Shown here one piece after another: positions 53,199-63,448 of a stretch of DNA of 64,000 nucleotides (position 1 is its first letter; every line of letters starts with the position of its first letter). Made by a program: the position numbers and the translations under genes. The stretch comes from Sclerotiophoma versabilis (lineage: Eukaryota > Ascomycota > Dothideomycetes > Pleosporales > Didymellaceae): the NCBI GenBank assembly GCA_012274445.1, contig JAAROD010000081.1, positions 1,116,001 through 1,180,000 of the forward strand. Direction: 5' to 3'. The notes beneath the pieces are model-generated. The model was not told the origin of the DNA. It searched no databases and worked only from the letters and a program-made list of their open reading frames with translations.

Positions 53199-54845
53199 TC
53201 AGATTTGATACCCTTTAAACTGCCTGGTCTTTACGTTCCTTTCAAACATAATGTCCAGTTCCTCATAGGTTCGGCCCTTCATCTCCGGTACTCGCAAGAA
53301 CCACCAGATCAAACATGGCACTGAAAGACCGCCAAAGAAGAAGCCCAGCTTTCCTCCCAAGTTTGCTTCATCTGGATTGATAAGGTATGGAATAGCGACA
53401 GTCATGATGATGCCGGCCAGAGCTTGCACTGCAGTGGCTACTGCGATGGTCTTCGAGCGCACACGTGTAGCGCTGACTTCACAGAAGATGGCGAAAGCAA
53501 CAGGACCGACACTCCAGTTATAGACGGAATTCCAAACCAAGAGCCTGCTAATATCAGCTTGAAAGATGAGCTGTAGGGAGTGTACTTACATGGTAGACTT
53601 TGCCCATACGGCACCTTGCGTCGGCACGCAGTCCAAAATACCTACCAGGAGCATGATGATAGTAAGCACAGTAAGACCAGCACCGAATAGTGCTCGCCTT
53701 CCGAACTTCTGCATTAAGTACCACGAGAGTAAGACGCTCACCCATCCGATCGCCATGAAACCGATTCCCATGTTGTACGCCTGGTCCGTGTCTAATCCAG
53801 CAAGGCTGAAGAAGTATGTTCCGTAATTGATCAGGTACACGCCGCACAAGACCTGCGTTGTGTACACCCCAATCGCGATCTCCGTCCGCCGCCAATTGAT
53901 CTTCCTGAACACATCGTAGTACGTGCTTCCAGCCTCCATGTCTCTCTCCAGCGTATCCGTCTCTACAATTTGCGCCAACGCAGCCTTGACGTTGACCTTC
54001 TCGCTCGACAATCTCGCAAGCGCCTTCTCAGCATCTTCAAGCCTGCCCTGTCTAACAAGCCACCATGGCGACTCGGGCGCAAACCACATTCCCGGCAAGA
54101 TAATCAGGCACCAGAACCACTGCAGCGAGAAAGGAATCGAGTACGCCCAGTGAGTGCTCATATGCTGAGTCGCGGCCGTAACCCCATTTCCCAACAACTG
54201 GCCCGTGACAAAACAGAGGTTGACGTAACTCGTACTTACACTCCTCATTGCCAGCGGACTGACCTCAGACGCATACGCTGGCGCAATAACCACAAATGCA
54301 CCCAATACCAATCCCGCGAGCAGTTCGCCAGCGAGCAGAACGGGCAGCGAGCGAGCGAAGAACTGGATGAACACGAGTCCTGCAACGCCAAATACACATA
54401 CGTTGAAAGTCTTCTTGCGCCCGTACCACTCCATGGGATAACCTGCTGCAAGCGCGCCGACGACTTGGCCGATAGGGTTGCCCATGCCGAGGCCCGTCTG
54501 CCAGGCAGCAGAGATGATATACCCGTCTTCGAAAGTGTAGCCGAATTGCTTTTGGAATGCGGGCATAGCATACAGGTTGCCAAGGAGCTGGGGATCGAAC
54601 GCTGTTGTCGACGTCAGGATGAGGAGAATACAAACAAGGTATTAGATGGATGAGGGAAGAGTACCGAGCATGATCACCCCCAGACTGAAATACATTGACC
54701 ATCCAATCGCTTTGGGGTAGAGTTTCAGGGCTTCCGAGAAGGTGAGATTATGTTCTGCTTCGATAGCTTCGCGAACTTCTTCTGCTGCGATAGAAAGCTT
54801 GCGCACCGTGACGGGTGTTTCGACATCTTTGCTTGGAGTAGCCAT
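53199..54845 (-). CDS. MFS alpha-glucoside/maltose permease-type sugar transporter
   Basis: Proton-coupled sugar uptake protein of the MAL/alpha-glucoside permease group. Exons (minus) 54845–54665, 54601–53590 and 53544–53199 give 512 aa; the joins restore VIMLAFDPQLLGNLYAMPAFQ and AKSTMLLVWNSVYNWSVGP. The start is the ATG at 54845, before a 45-residue charged cytosolic N-terminus. Sugar-porter signatures are seen: GNPIGQVVGALAAGYPMEWYGRKK (motif after TM2), PESPWWLVRQGR (after TM6), FGRRALFGAG (TM8–9) and VPEMKGRTYEELDIMFE (after TM12). These match MalP-like permeases, which often sit beside an alpha-glucosidase; none is here. The substrate range (maltose, trehalose, turanose) cannot be fixed. 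Confidence 0.92.
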
Positions 54846-55488
54846 GTTGAGATACTCGAGGTTTGAGGAAGCTGGATCTTCGAGCAAGGCCACGCGGGAG
54901 GCTTGTGAAGCTTGGTGCGAGCCGGCATCATTTATGTATGCAAGTGCGCCAGTAAGGGAGTGATCGCTGTTATCATTAGATTAAGCGCACCCCTCACCCC
55001 ATGTTACAAATAGCGGGGGGCGGGGCTGGAATTGTACAAGCACCAGCACAAGTTCGGCAATGTATCCGGATAACGAGTTGCGAAGGAGCAATTTTCGTAT
55101 TCTTATCTGCGATCATGCTGGTAGATAAGAGAACGATGAAGGATGCCAGAGCGCGAAGAGTGTCATTCCTACCGAGTCCGATAGAGACCACTAGCCATGT
55201 GAAGCGATGAGAGTGGCTAGAGGCAACACTAGAACAGTAAACGACAAGTTTGAGGTAGAAACAGTGGACCACAACGACGGTAAGACGAGAAGTGCGGAAT
55301 CTAAAAAGAAATCTATATCAACGCCGCTACAATACCAAATGACATGCCCTTCTAACACCAGGCCTACGATCGGACACCATACAATCTTACAGCTCTTCCT
55401 TTCAATCCATCTATAATGCAGACTCAGGTCGAATCTAAGCGCTGCTCCTTTTTTTTTGTAGAACCTCACTACTCTTGTCAGCTTTTGT
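54846..55488. other. Intergenic region, 0.64 kb
   Basis: Promoter of the sugar transporter and 3' flank of the small Cys-rich gene. It contains GGGGGGCGGGG at 55014–55024, a GC-box or CreA-unlike run of uncertain meaning, and short frames without motifs. Confidence 0.45.
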
Positions 55489-55680
55489 TTAAACTGGATT
55501 TCCTATTTCACATACCTTCTTACAAATCTCGCATTGCGTTTCCACCTTTACTGTCGCCATGATGATCCCCTCATGTCCACGACCACACCTCTGCTGGATC
55601 ATCTGGCCTTTAGGACAGAGCTTCTGCAGGATGCACTCTGTGTGACCGCACTTGTGAGAGTAGGCGTGGTAGTAGCACAT
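55489..55680 (-). CDS. Small Cys/His-rich probable zinc-binding protein, 63 aa
   Basis: Starts at ATG 55680 (MCYYHAYSHKCGHTEC) and ends at 55489. The sequence contains CGHTEC, KLCPKGQMIQQRCGRGHEG and a final CEICKKVC, that is paired Cys/His ligands spaced like one or two small zinc sites. Many ascomycetes carry short proteins beginning MCYYxxxxxxCGHT with a terminal CxxC; this fits that group, whose function is not known. The frame stays open upstream of the ATG, but the first residues MCYY are the conserved start of the group, which is why this start was chosen. No signal peptide, so likely cytosolic or nuclear. Confidence 0.6.
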   Translation of the reverse strand: MCYYHAYSHKCGHTECILQKLCPKGQMIQQRCGRGHEGIIMATVKVETQCEICKKVCEIGNPV

Positions 55681-56383
55681 CGTGGACGCTGTGGCCGAGG
55701 TCTTGATGGTATCGTGAGTTGGAACGTCGCGAGACGGTTCGAGGTATGTGCTGCTTCCTTCGCAGGCAGTGCTAGTGTGGACAAGGAAAAGAGAAGGATG
55801 GCGAAGCGTGAGATGCCTTGTGAGCGCTGAGAGTGACGAGGTCAGGCGCTCAGTATAGGCGCTTATATTTGAAACAAGCAAAGACTGTACAGATGTGATT
55901 TCGAGTATTGTGATCAGTGAGCTGAGAGACGGTCCAACTTCTAATAGCGAAGAGGGCGAGTTTTATACTTCTTACTATCAGCCATTTTTTTACCGCGATG
56001 GTCGTGCATTGTCTGAGGTGGGAAGCGATTTGTTAACTTGCATGAAGTGAAGCAAATGAGCCCAGCTCATAACCTGAGCGTGCGTAACTAAAAGCACGAG
56101 CAGTCCGTCGAGGCAAATGGTAGGTGCAACAATCGACGCCGAATCGCAAACAGTGACCGGATGAGGCTAATGTACTGGTTGCACGATCTGCGTGTCAGGA
56201 CTAGTCTTCTCAGATGCAGTAGCTGTTATTCTGAACAGCAATGTCAGAAAGAACATCCATCTAGACGATTCTCATCGCTCAACATGCCCATAATTAATAT
56301 TCTGGACTGTTTAGGTGACGTGTTGTATACAGTTGCGATACTCATACTAGGTGTGGAAAGACGCGAAGGTTGTGCTATTTGAC
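55681..56383. other. Intergenic region, 0.7 kb
   Basis: Promoter side of the small Cys-rich gene. No coding frame with motifs. A 73-codon frame at 56161–56382 is not convincing. Confidence 0.45.
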
Positions 56384-56680
56384 TTACTCAGGTAACACGA
56401 CTGCCTGCTTACTCGGGTACCTGCTTACTTTGTACCTCATGTGAAATGGCTGTAGTACCAACTCAGCCAAGGTGGTGGTTTTGAGCAAGCCGCGGGAGCG
56501 GTTTGCTTCCTTTGCTGGGTCGTGTCCATCGCGGATGTACTGATGTTTCCGTCGTTGGAATTGTCTCGCTGTCGGCACATTACAGCATGGGCACATAAAA
56601 TTTGCTGATAGGAAATTGAGTGTATCTCTCCAGTAAAATAAGTCGTCCCGAATATCAGAGCCACTCTGAGTTGAAGACAT
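56384..56680 (-). CDS. Doubtful small ORF, 98 codons
   Basis: I do not recognise it. It starts with ATG 56680, has one MCPCC motif and a basic middle (QFQRRKHQYIRDGHD), and no signal peptide. It could be a degenerate or chance frame. It is listed only because it is the longest ATG-started frame in this interval. Confidence 0.15.
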   Translation of the reverse strand: MSSTQSGSDIRDDLFYWRDTLNFLSANFMCPCCNVPTARQFQRRKHQYIRDGHDPAKEANRSRGLLKTTTLAELVLQPFHMRYKVSRYPSKQAVVLPE

Positions 56681-59003
56681 CAGGACAGACCTTGCGTAGA
56701 AAGGACAGACTGCACCTTATCATGCGCTCTTGAATGTGACCACCTGACGTCGAGAATAGAGAGTGACCAAAATCTGCAGGCCTCGCCATGACGCTGCAAA
56801 GGTCGCAATCAGCCTCTCCCCGGACGACCCGGTCATCAGGTCAGGTTTGCTGCCAGAAGTTGGCCAAACAAGTCGTAGGGATGACCTAGGCGCAGACTGA
56901 CAGCTCGGCCACTACCGGAGGCTCAAGTGGCTGTGTGACGCTGGTGTCGGAACTCATGCAGTGGCGCTCGTATGCCCAGTAGATCTCGAAGAGGCTGGGT
57001 TAGTGGGAAATGGTGTTGATCGATTTCCCACTGTGGCGTTGGCCAGCATCTATGAAAATGCTAGCCAATCACAGCACACCCTCACCGCCAATTCTGGTGG
57101 ACACGATCAATGCGAACGCAGTGAGGACCTGCAGGTGACGAAAGGATAGCTGAAGGTCGTCAGTATGAATGATCATCTGCTGCTTCGGCCTTGGTTGACG
57201 AAGACGTAGGTGCAAACCAGTGCAAACGAGTAGGTTTGCTCCTAGATTGTCACCGCCGTACCCACTGAGGTTTGGCAGGCGCAGGAGCTCCACTTTGATG
57301 TGGATTTGAGATCTAGGGCTGTCGATATAGCCAAGACGTCGTCTTCATCCGAAGCATCGTCATCTGGAATTCTGGTGGCCCACCGTGGCGTCAAAAAGCG
57401 CTGAAGCTTGAGATGGCAACAGCTGCGACGTGTGCTGGCCGCCCGTGGCTGATGGGGCGTTGTCCGTCAAGCTGTGATGGATGACCCGGCAGTAGACAAA
57501 GAAGATGAGATGCCACATTCATGATGCCATACAACGGTGCGCTGGCAGCCATTGCTGTTAGATGAGGCGTGCGTCTTGGTAAGGTACACAGCCCTGCAAA
57601 CACACGTTGGCAAGGTGCTGGAGAGATGCGGCGACTTTTCGTAGGTGTCGGTCATCCGGACGATGGCGATTCGACAGCTCTTGTCGTCCGTGCCAGCTGT
57701 CAAGATGCGAACTATAATCGGTATGGAGACGATGCAGGAAACAGGTGTAGTTAGCGGAGGATTTGGACAACGCATCGCTCGCCTCTCTGCAGGTTGACGC
57801 AGAGCTGCACCTGCATACCCACAGGGCCGGGATCAAATTGCGGGTTAATACTACCAGCGACATCCACCGCCTTCCGCCTCGCCATTTCTCGCTCCTCACG
57901 GTCGTTGTCGCGTAACTGTGTTGTTGCAGACATTGCCGGCGTTCTTTCTATCCTCTCGAACTCAGGCGGAAGGCACCCCGCACCCATCCTCGCGCAAATC
58001 GTGTGCGACCCATTTCGTCTCGGTCCGCTCAAGACAACCGCATTGACCTCCGCTACACCGCCTGGGAGAGCTGTCGCAGCTTTAACAACGTCGCGTCACC
58101 TCGCGCGCGGGGGAATTGGAGTCGGAGGAGTCGCGATGCGCTGTCCGCCGCCTCCATCTGACTTTCCAGCCACCCTGCATCTCCCTTTCCTTGCCTGACG
58201 ACAGCTAGCCCGTCGCAACAAAGTTCCCGCGTCGCCTCATCTATTCGACGCTGTAATTGGCCCACCTCTCATCCCAGTCATCGAATGAGAGTAGGGCTGT
58301 GGTCCTAAATAACGACACCGTCTCAACTTGTCCTTTTAGAGGTATCTTGATATCTGCGGGCTGCGCCACGCCATGTGGGCAGTTTGGGCTTTCTTGAGTG
58401 CATTGCTGACAGCTTTTCAGACATATACCTAACGTATTCCGGTGTTCATTCACCATTATTGTACAACACCTCCACCGTTTGCAGCCGCAACTTTGTCCCA
58501 ATACCTGTACATTGTACCATCAACACCTCCATCATCATTGCCCAATATAGCAATTGTCCGAGTGGCGCCTATCCAAGTGGATCATTCTCCTGTTGCGCAC
58601 ATCACGGGAGTCGCAATTCACTAGACATCGCCCTGCGCACGGTCACCCAGTCGGCTCTCGAAACATATCAATTGGCCAGCACTTGTTGTGAGGTTTCAAG
58701 TCCTCATCTCCTCGGCGGCATTATCGCACGGCGTCATCGGTCAGCTCGGGCCGGGCTGCTCTGTGTCTGTTATCAAGATACAGTGCAACGGTCCGGGTTG
58801 GCTGTTGTTCAGGGTGAGTGAAGGTGGGCTTCTGGCAACATCCATCTCCATTTCAGCAAACGCCTTGATCTTCTGGCCAGGAAGACGGGTATTGCCCAAA
58901 CACCACCAAACCCGTCAACCTCATGCCCTGTCGTCCCCGTTCGTGACAATACCAACTTAGCCTCGTACGAAGCTTACAGTATAATAGTCAAACTTACCAG
59001 AAG
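56681..59003. other. Gene-poor region, 2.3 kb
   Basis: No gene is supported. Reverse-strand frames at 57467–58265 are open for 70–113 codons. One, ending at 57751, has a natural-looking segment (TTQLRDNDREEREMARRKAV, then INPQFDPGPVGMQVQL), so a small leftward gene with unclear 5' exons is possible. The last 500 bp is the leader of the 14-3-3-like gene, with CT-rich stretches. Confidence 0.35.
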
Positions 59004-60551
59004 ATGGCATCTCTAGACTTTGATCAGAAGTTTCTCGGACGCATAGCTAAGCGGACAGAAGATTCCAACCCGTACCTGTCAGGCGCACTCTACCAGATCC
59101 TTGGCCTGTCAGTCCTTCTCTCACGAAAGCTCGTTCGCGCCAGGAAGCTTCGCAAGCTCGACACAAGCAGAGATACGCCATCACTCGCAGCATATCAGCA
59201 TATACTATGGATGTCTAGAGAAGGTCTATCCATATTAGAGCTGTACGTCCTACCATATGCGCAAGACAATCAACACGGCCCAGAGTGCCGGGTACTGAGC
59301 GTGAAGCTACGAGCAAGCTTCTACCATATTTTCTGCCTTTTCCATAACCAGCCACCTGTTACTATAACGAACATGGATTCGGCTGAGTCAAGAGCAGCCG
59401 GCGCACCGCTATCTCCACGTTCTGGAAATGGTCGCAAGACTGAGCATGGATTGTCACCACCTTCAAAACGTAACGGCAAGCAACCAGCGTTTCGCGAGCC
59501 CATAGACTCGATCGTCTCAGAGACATCGTTCGTTACAAACCCATACGCAACAGGTGGGCCAGTTGGAACCCCTTCTCCTGGACCACCACTCAACGCGCCC
59601 CCTGGACTCAATCCTGTACCCATACCACAACCGTCTTCATTCCTTTTACCGCCATTGAACTTCGTACCGTTGGCTACCGGATACTTTATTACTGCGACTC
59701 AGTACGCCACATCGTTTCTCCCAGGGTCACATCCTCTCCGATTATCTGTTGCTCTTGAGCATAGCGCTTTCTTGTGGGACTGCGTGCATGATCATGACGG
59801 GTCACGACGCATCGCACGTCGCGCCATCAAAGACGTTTATCGTGCACAGGAAGCAATGGATGATAGCGAGTTTGAGGACGCTGCAGAGCTTGTTGCAGTT
59901 TTAGGACGTATGATGAAGCGCAAAAGCTTCGAGACCACTCCACGGATGGGCGGTGCGGTTAGTCCAGAGCCGGTTGCACAAAAAGGTGCTCATGTTCGTG
60001 ATGATCATAGCAGAGGTGACACAGACCGCGGTGTCCCTGTAACTGCCCCTCTACAATACTCTCACAACCCCAGAAGAGCTGCCGATGGCCCACCGATAAC
60101 CGTCTCTGCTCCGCAAAGCCCCCCGAAAGATTCTGTACGCAGCCGAGCCAACAGCGCTTCATCGAAGCATAGATATACCGGCAGCCACGAAAACACCCCG
60201 CGCTCGAATACAACCCGATTGTCTGGTGGAAGTCATGAAACAACACCACGTGCAAAGCACATCAGCATGGAAAGTGGCGGCAGTATGACGCCAAGAGCGC
60301 TGCAAGGCAAGGGTGGCCGCTCACCTGCGACACCTTCAACTATTCGCAGCGTCCATCAACACGCTGGCAGCGGTGGCTCACACAAAGTGAGTCCACAGAC
60401 CAGGAACTCACCGCCAATTCCAGAGAGTGCGGCTGTCACAGCCGCCTACGAAAGCATGAAAACATCGCCCACCGACCGTCAATCGCCGCCATTGCGCCGT
60501 TCTCCTCGATCATCTCCAAATCTTGATGCACGCAATAGGGAACCGAGCTGA
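59004..60551 (+). CDS. Atypical 14-3-3-domain protein with long disordered tail
   Basis: 515 aa, single exon from ATG 59004. Residues 1–120 and about 225–305 together resemble the 14-3-3 helical fold: LDFDQKFLGRIAKRTEDSNPYLSGALYQILGLSVLLSRKLV, then YQHILWMSREGLSILELYVLPY, and later HPLRLSVALEHSAFLWDCVHDHDGSRRIARRAIKDVYRAQEAM. A 100-residue Pro/Ser-rich insertion (about 125–225, with PPLNAPPGLNPVPIPQPSSF) separates the two parts. The C-terminal 200 residues are low complexity, rich in Ser, Thr, Pro and Arg, with repeated SGGSHETTPR-like units (GSHENTPRSNTTRLSGGSHETTPR). Canonical 14-3-3 proteins are about 260 aa and bind phosphoserine peptides; whether this divergent form still does so is unknown. 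A signalling-adaptor role is inference. Confidence 0.7.
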   Translation: MASLDFDQKFLGRIAKRTEDSNPYLSGALYQILGLSVLLSRKLVRARKLRKLDTSRDTPSLAAYQHILWMSREGLSILELYVLPYAQDNQHGPECRVLSVKLRASFYHIFCLFHNQPPVTITNMDSAESRAAGAPLSPRSGNGRKTEHGLSPPSKRNGKQPAFREPIDSIVSETSFVTNPYATGGPVGTPSPGPPLNAPPGLNPVPIPQPSSFLLPPLNFVPLATGYFITATQYATSFLPGSHPLRLSVALEHSAFLWDCVHDHDGSRRIARRAIKDVYRAQEAMDDSEFEDAAELVAVLGRMMKRKSFETTPRMGGAVSPEPVAQKGAHVRDDHSRGDTDRGVPVTAPLQYSHNPRRAADGPPITVSAPQSPPKDSVRSRANSASSKHRYTGSHENTPRSNTTRLSGGSHETTPRAKHISMESGGSMTPRALQGKGGRSPATPSTIRSVHQHAGSGGSHKVSPQTRNSPPIPESAAVTAAYESMKTSPTDRQSPPLRRSPRSSPNLDARNREPS

Positions 60552-61206
60552 CTCGTAGCGGCGGGCAAGGAGAAAGCAAGAAAGATGGACGTTCAATGGC
60601 TCCCGAACGGAGAAGCAGACATTCGCTTTCTGCCACCTTCCGCGAACTCCACGCCTGTGGACACTCGCCCGCCGATACAAGAAGCACTCAGACTACTCTA
60701 GTCTCCCCTATCAATCTCACTTGGCCCAAAGCCAATCTTCAGTCATACTCAGGTATGCTGGGAACATGACTAGACCACAGCCACAACCCACTCTCCCAGC
60801 ACAAGAGTGTAATCAACCACACACCACACCCAAACTACTCGCACTGTACAGTACCTGACTATACTTTGAGGACAATCGCGCCTGCACTTTATTTCATATA
60901 CAGTATCGTCTGCTTCATAAAAACAGCTTCCACTTCCACACCTAGGGTTTCATGGCGCATATGGACAGATCTGCACTTTTCTCACATTTTTGCATTCTGA
61001 GATACCACTCTGTTGGTCAGATTTCAGGCGGACGGCTTTGCTTAGTAGAACCTCACTCCCTACGACGTGATGGTTCGATTTTGACACGATTAATACACAT
61101 TGTCTACATATTCTATCTCCTGCAGCACATGCGTATGTTGTTTGACCCTCGCTATTGATCACAAGAACCCGATGTCCATCTTGGGTCCGGGAGGTAGTCA
61201 ACATAC
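60552..61206. other. Intergenic region, 0.65 kb
   Basis: 3' flank of the 14-3-3-like gene. The frame immediately after the stop stays Ser/Arg-rich and resembles continuing low-complexity sequence. A reverse frame of 139 codons at 60950–61369 overlaps the short-repeat locus. No accepted gene. Confidence 0.4.
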
Positions 61207-61546
61207 CTAAACATCTCGCACGCCCCCCTTGGCCTGCAATCCTAACGAAAGTATAGTATAGAACGTCTCTATGCACTCGCCGCCTCTCTTTCTCACGCCG
61301 CCCATACCTTCTTGCCATTGCTCTGGACGCCTGTCTCGCAAGGAAACTAGGGCCTGTCCGATTGCGCACCTTGCTTCTGCACGATCGCGGACCCTGGAGG
61401 TAGTCAGAATAGTCTGTGTAGGTGGTGGGGTTGGCGTAGCAGTCCGCATCCTGGAGGTAGTCGGCATGTCCGGAGAGAACGGTTGTGGAGATACATGAGT
61501 GTTCAGCTCGCGAACTGCAACTTCAAATGTAGGGCTGGAGGTAGTC
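61190..61546 (-). repeat. Short dispersed repeat GACTACCTCC, four copies
   Basis: On the minus strand the 10-mer GACTACCTCC recurs at 61546–61537, 61462–61453, 61405–61396 and 61199–61190; three copies extend to GACTACCTCCAG. Spacings are irregular (84, 57 and 206 bp). Three of the four are preceded by a T-G or C-G pair after a Met- or Ile-like codon. Confidence 0.6.
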
Positions 61547-61770
61547 GTCGGATTCTTCTCTGACCACTTCCATAATTGCCTTATACTGGGGGGGCAAACA
61601 GCAGCAATTTCGCTCTCCAATTCGGGACGTTCTTGGCAGGGAATATGAGGAAGTTGCTTCTTGGAGATCTTATCGATTGCCTTTAGGGTGGCTTTAGACG
61701 TGGGGATGGCCGCGGTTGGCCGGAGGTCTGGCGACAAGCCGTGGAATATATATTGCACAGATGAGCCCAT
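61207..61770 (-). CDS. Hypothetical protein, 187 aa, with TTSR repeats
   Basis: ATG 61770 to stop at 61207. I do not recognise a family. The N-terminal half (KATLKAIDKISKKQLPHIPCQERPELESEIAAVCPPSIRQLWKWSEK) is balanced and helix-like. The middle is Pro/Thr-rich and holds MPTTSRMRTATP and ILTTSRVRDRAE, encoded by the short DNA repeat of this locus. The C-terminal part is charged (EARCAIGQALVSLRDRRPEQWQEGMGGVRKRGG). A C14 tract lies 19 bp before the start on the coding strand. It may be a young or degenerate gene in a repeat-rich, gene-poor region. No signal peptide. Confidence 0.3.
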   Translation of the reverse strand: MGSSVQYIFHGLSPDLRPTAAIPTSKATLKAIDKISKKQLPHIPCQERPELESEIAAVCPPSIRQLWKWSEKNPTTTSSPTFEVAVRELNTHVSPQPFSPDMPTTSRMRTATPTPPPTQTILTTSRVRDRAEARCAIGQALVSLRDRRPEQWQEGMGGVRKRGGECIETFYTILSLGLQAKGGVRDV

Positions 61771-61788
61771 GTCGAAGGCGGACTTGAA

Positions 61789-61802
61789 GGGGGGGGGGGG
61801 GG
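61789..61802. repeat. G14 homopolymer
   Basis: Fourteen G on the + strand, just upstream of the hypothetical leftward gene. Confidence 0.95.
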
Positions 61803-63448
61803 TTGAGATTTAAGAAATGGCTTGAGATTCAATTTGGGCTTTAGATGTAATAGTGTTTGGACAGCAATTCAAGCACGAGGTAAATTTATCAGCAGATGGT
61901 CTAACTACCATGGTACTGTTTTTGTGGTTCAGTCAGCTCATGTACCATGGTTTATGGGAGTGAATTATATCTGAATTAAGCATGATCATGATTGGTTCGC
62001 TCTTCTTCCATTTAGGACGGCGTTTTGGTATCATGGCCCATTCGTTTAGATTAATCTAGATCTCGCGTCGCCAAAGTAATTCACGGATAGTAACATAGTA
62101 ACCCCACGATATATCCGAGAACATTGGAGCCTTGAATACCTCCCGGTTGACGTGCTGAAGCCATTATATGCTCAAACCCTTTGTAACTCTCTGGAATCCC
62201 TGACTAGTATGAAGAGATGTTAACAAAATGAGCGAATCTGAAGGACTGTTATTGTGGTTCCCTCTAGAGACGTAGATTAGAAGTGCATAAGGATCAGATT
62301 GAAATCTGAGACCTCGAAATATTTTGACTACTGCCCGGCCCTCTCAACATTGGAGAATCGTAGTGGAGCAACTGTATGACTCTCGTAACCGGATGCGCAG
62401 AGTTCAATGTCAGATCCATCCATAGCATCTTGCATATTATCGATGTTGAGCTGTCAGCGATATCTAGACACTAGTGTGCACCTCAGTTTACACCGGTGAG
62501 CACCTCCAAAATGACCGTGACGCAATCGATGCCGCATGTATCGAGGCACCCATAATATCTGTTCTCAATCCACTCAAGAACGTTTGGAGCGAGGATCCAC
62601 GAAATGCGCGAAGCTCTGCATGTGGCTCAGCAAGTTTCAAGGACTTAAGGCCATCATGGCCACTCAAAGTTCCCAGCTCTGGTGATGAATATTATCATGT
62701 CCTGCGGTATCTGATCGACTGTTAGGCCGAAGCATATCCAGTCCCACGACGCGGCTGATCAAGTCGCATAAATCATTCATAGCGCAGTGCAATGCTGCAT
62801 TGAGACCTTCTCAACGCCAATATCCATATATGCGAGCTATCCATATGAGTACAGTGGCTTCACGTACAAAGACGCTCGTCATACGAGACACAGCCTTCGA
62901 AGTTAAGTTGACCCAATGTAATTATGACATAGAGTCGCAGAAAGTAGCGTCTTTAACAAGTCATACGTGTGACAATAGTTTGCAATTTTATGCCAACCAG
63001 AACCAGAATTAAGGTCAAACAAATACATATAGCTGCTTCAGGCAATGACTCTTGCACTGACCTGTTTCATTTGACTGATCTTAAGATGCGCAGTGGATGT
63101 CTGAGTTGTGTGCATGAACAACATCGACTGAGCTTGATGGGACCGCAGCCAAGATAGAGATGTCGCAAAGAAGATCAATCAGCCTGGTTAAATAAGGAAT
63201 TCCCCATGCCAATGTCGAGCTGATCCAAAAATATGCTATCGAGGACCGCGAACTTGCATAGATAGGAGGTTGGTCACGTGTTCTCGCGTAGTCAAATCGT
63301 CATCGCGTGCACCTGCCTTGATCAACCGCAGCGCCATCCTCCGCTCACAGTTCAGGCTTTCATCACAAAAAAGCGCTCAGTCACTCTGTCATACTATCCT
63401 CTGACGCTCACTGCCGGGAGAATAGTGATGCTGTGGTAGCGATTTAAG
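61803..63448. other. Gene-poor region with degenerate ankyrin-like sequence
   Basis: 1.65 kb, AT-richer than the rest. On the minus strand between about 62480 and 62820 short frames look ankyrin-like: NAALHCAMNDLCDLISRV in one frame, and ASIHAAS followed in another frame by VTVILEVLTGVN. Stops and a frame change interrupt them. This suggests a decayed ankyrin-repeat gene. The last 150 bp is the promoter of the CorA-like gene. Confidence 0.35.

Noticed and set aside
57794..58198. Plus-strand frame of 134 codons.
   Set aside because: Composition-driven Ser/Pro/Ala frame with no motif; the opposite strand looks slightly more natural but is not convincing either.
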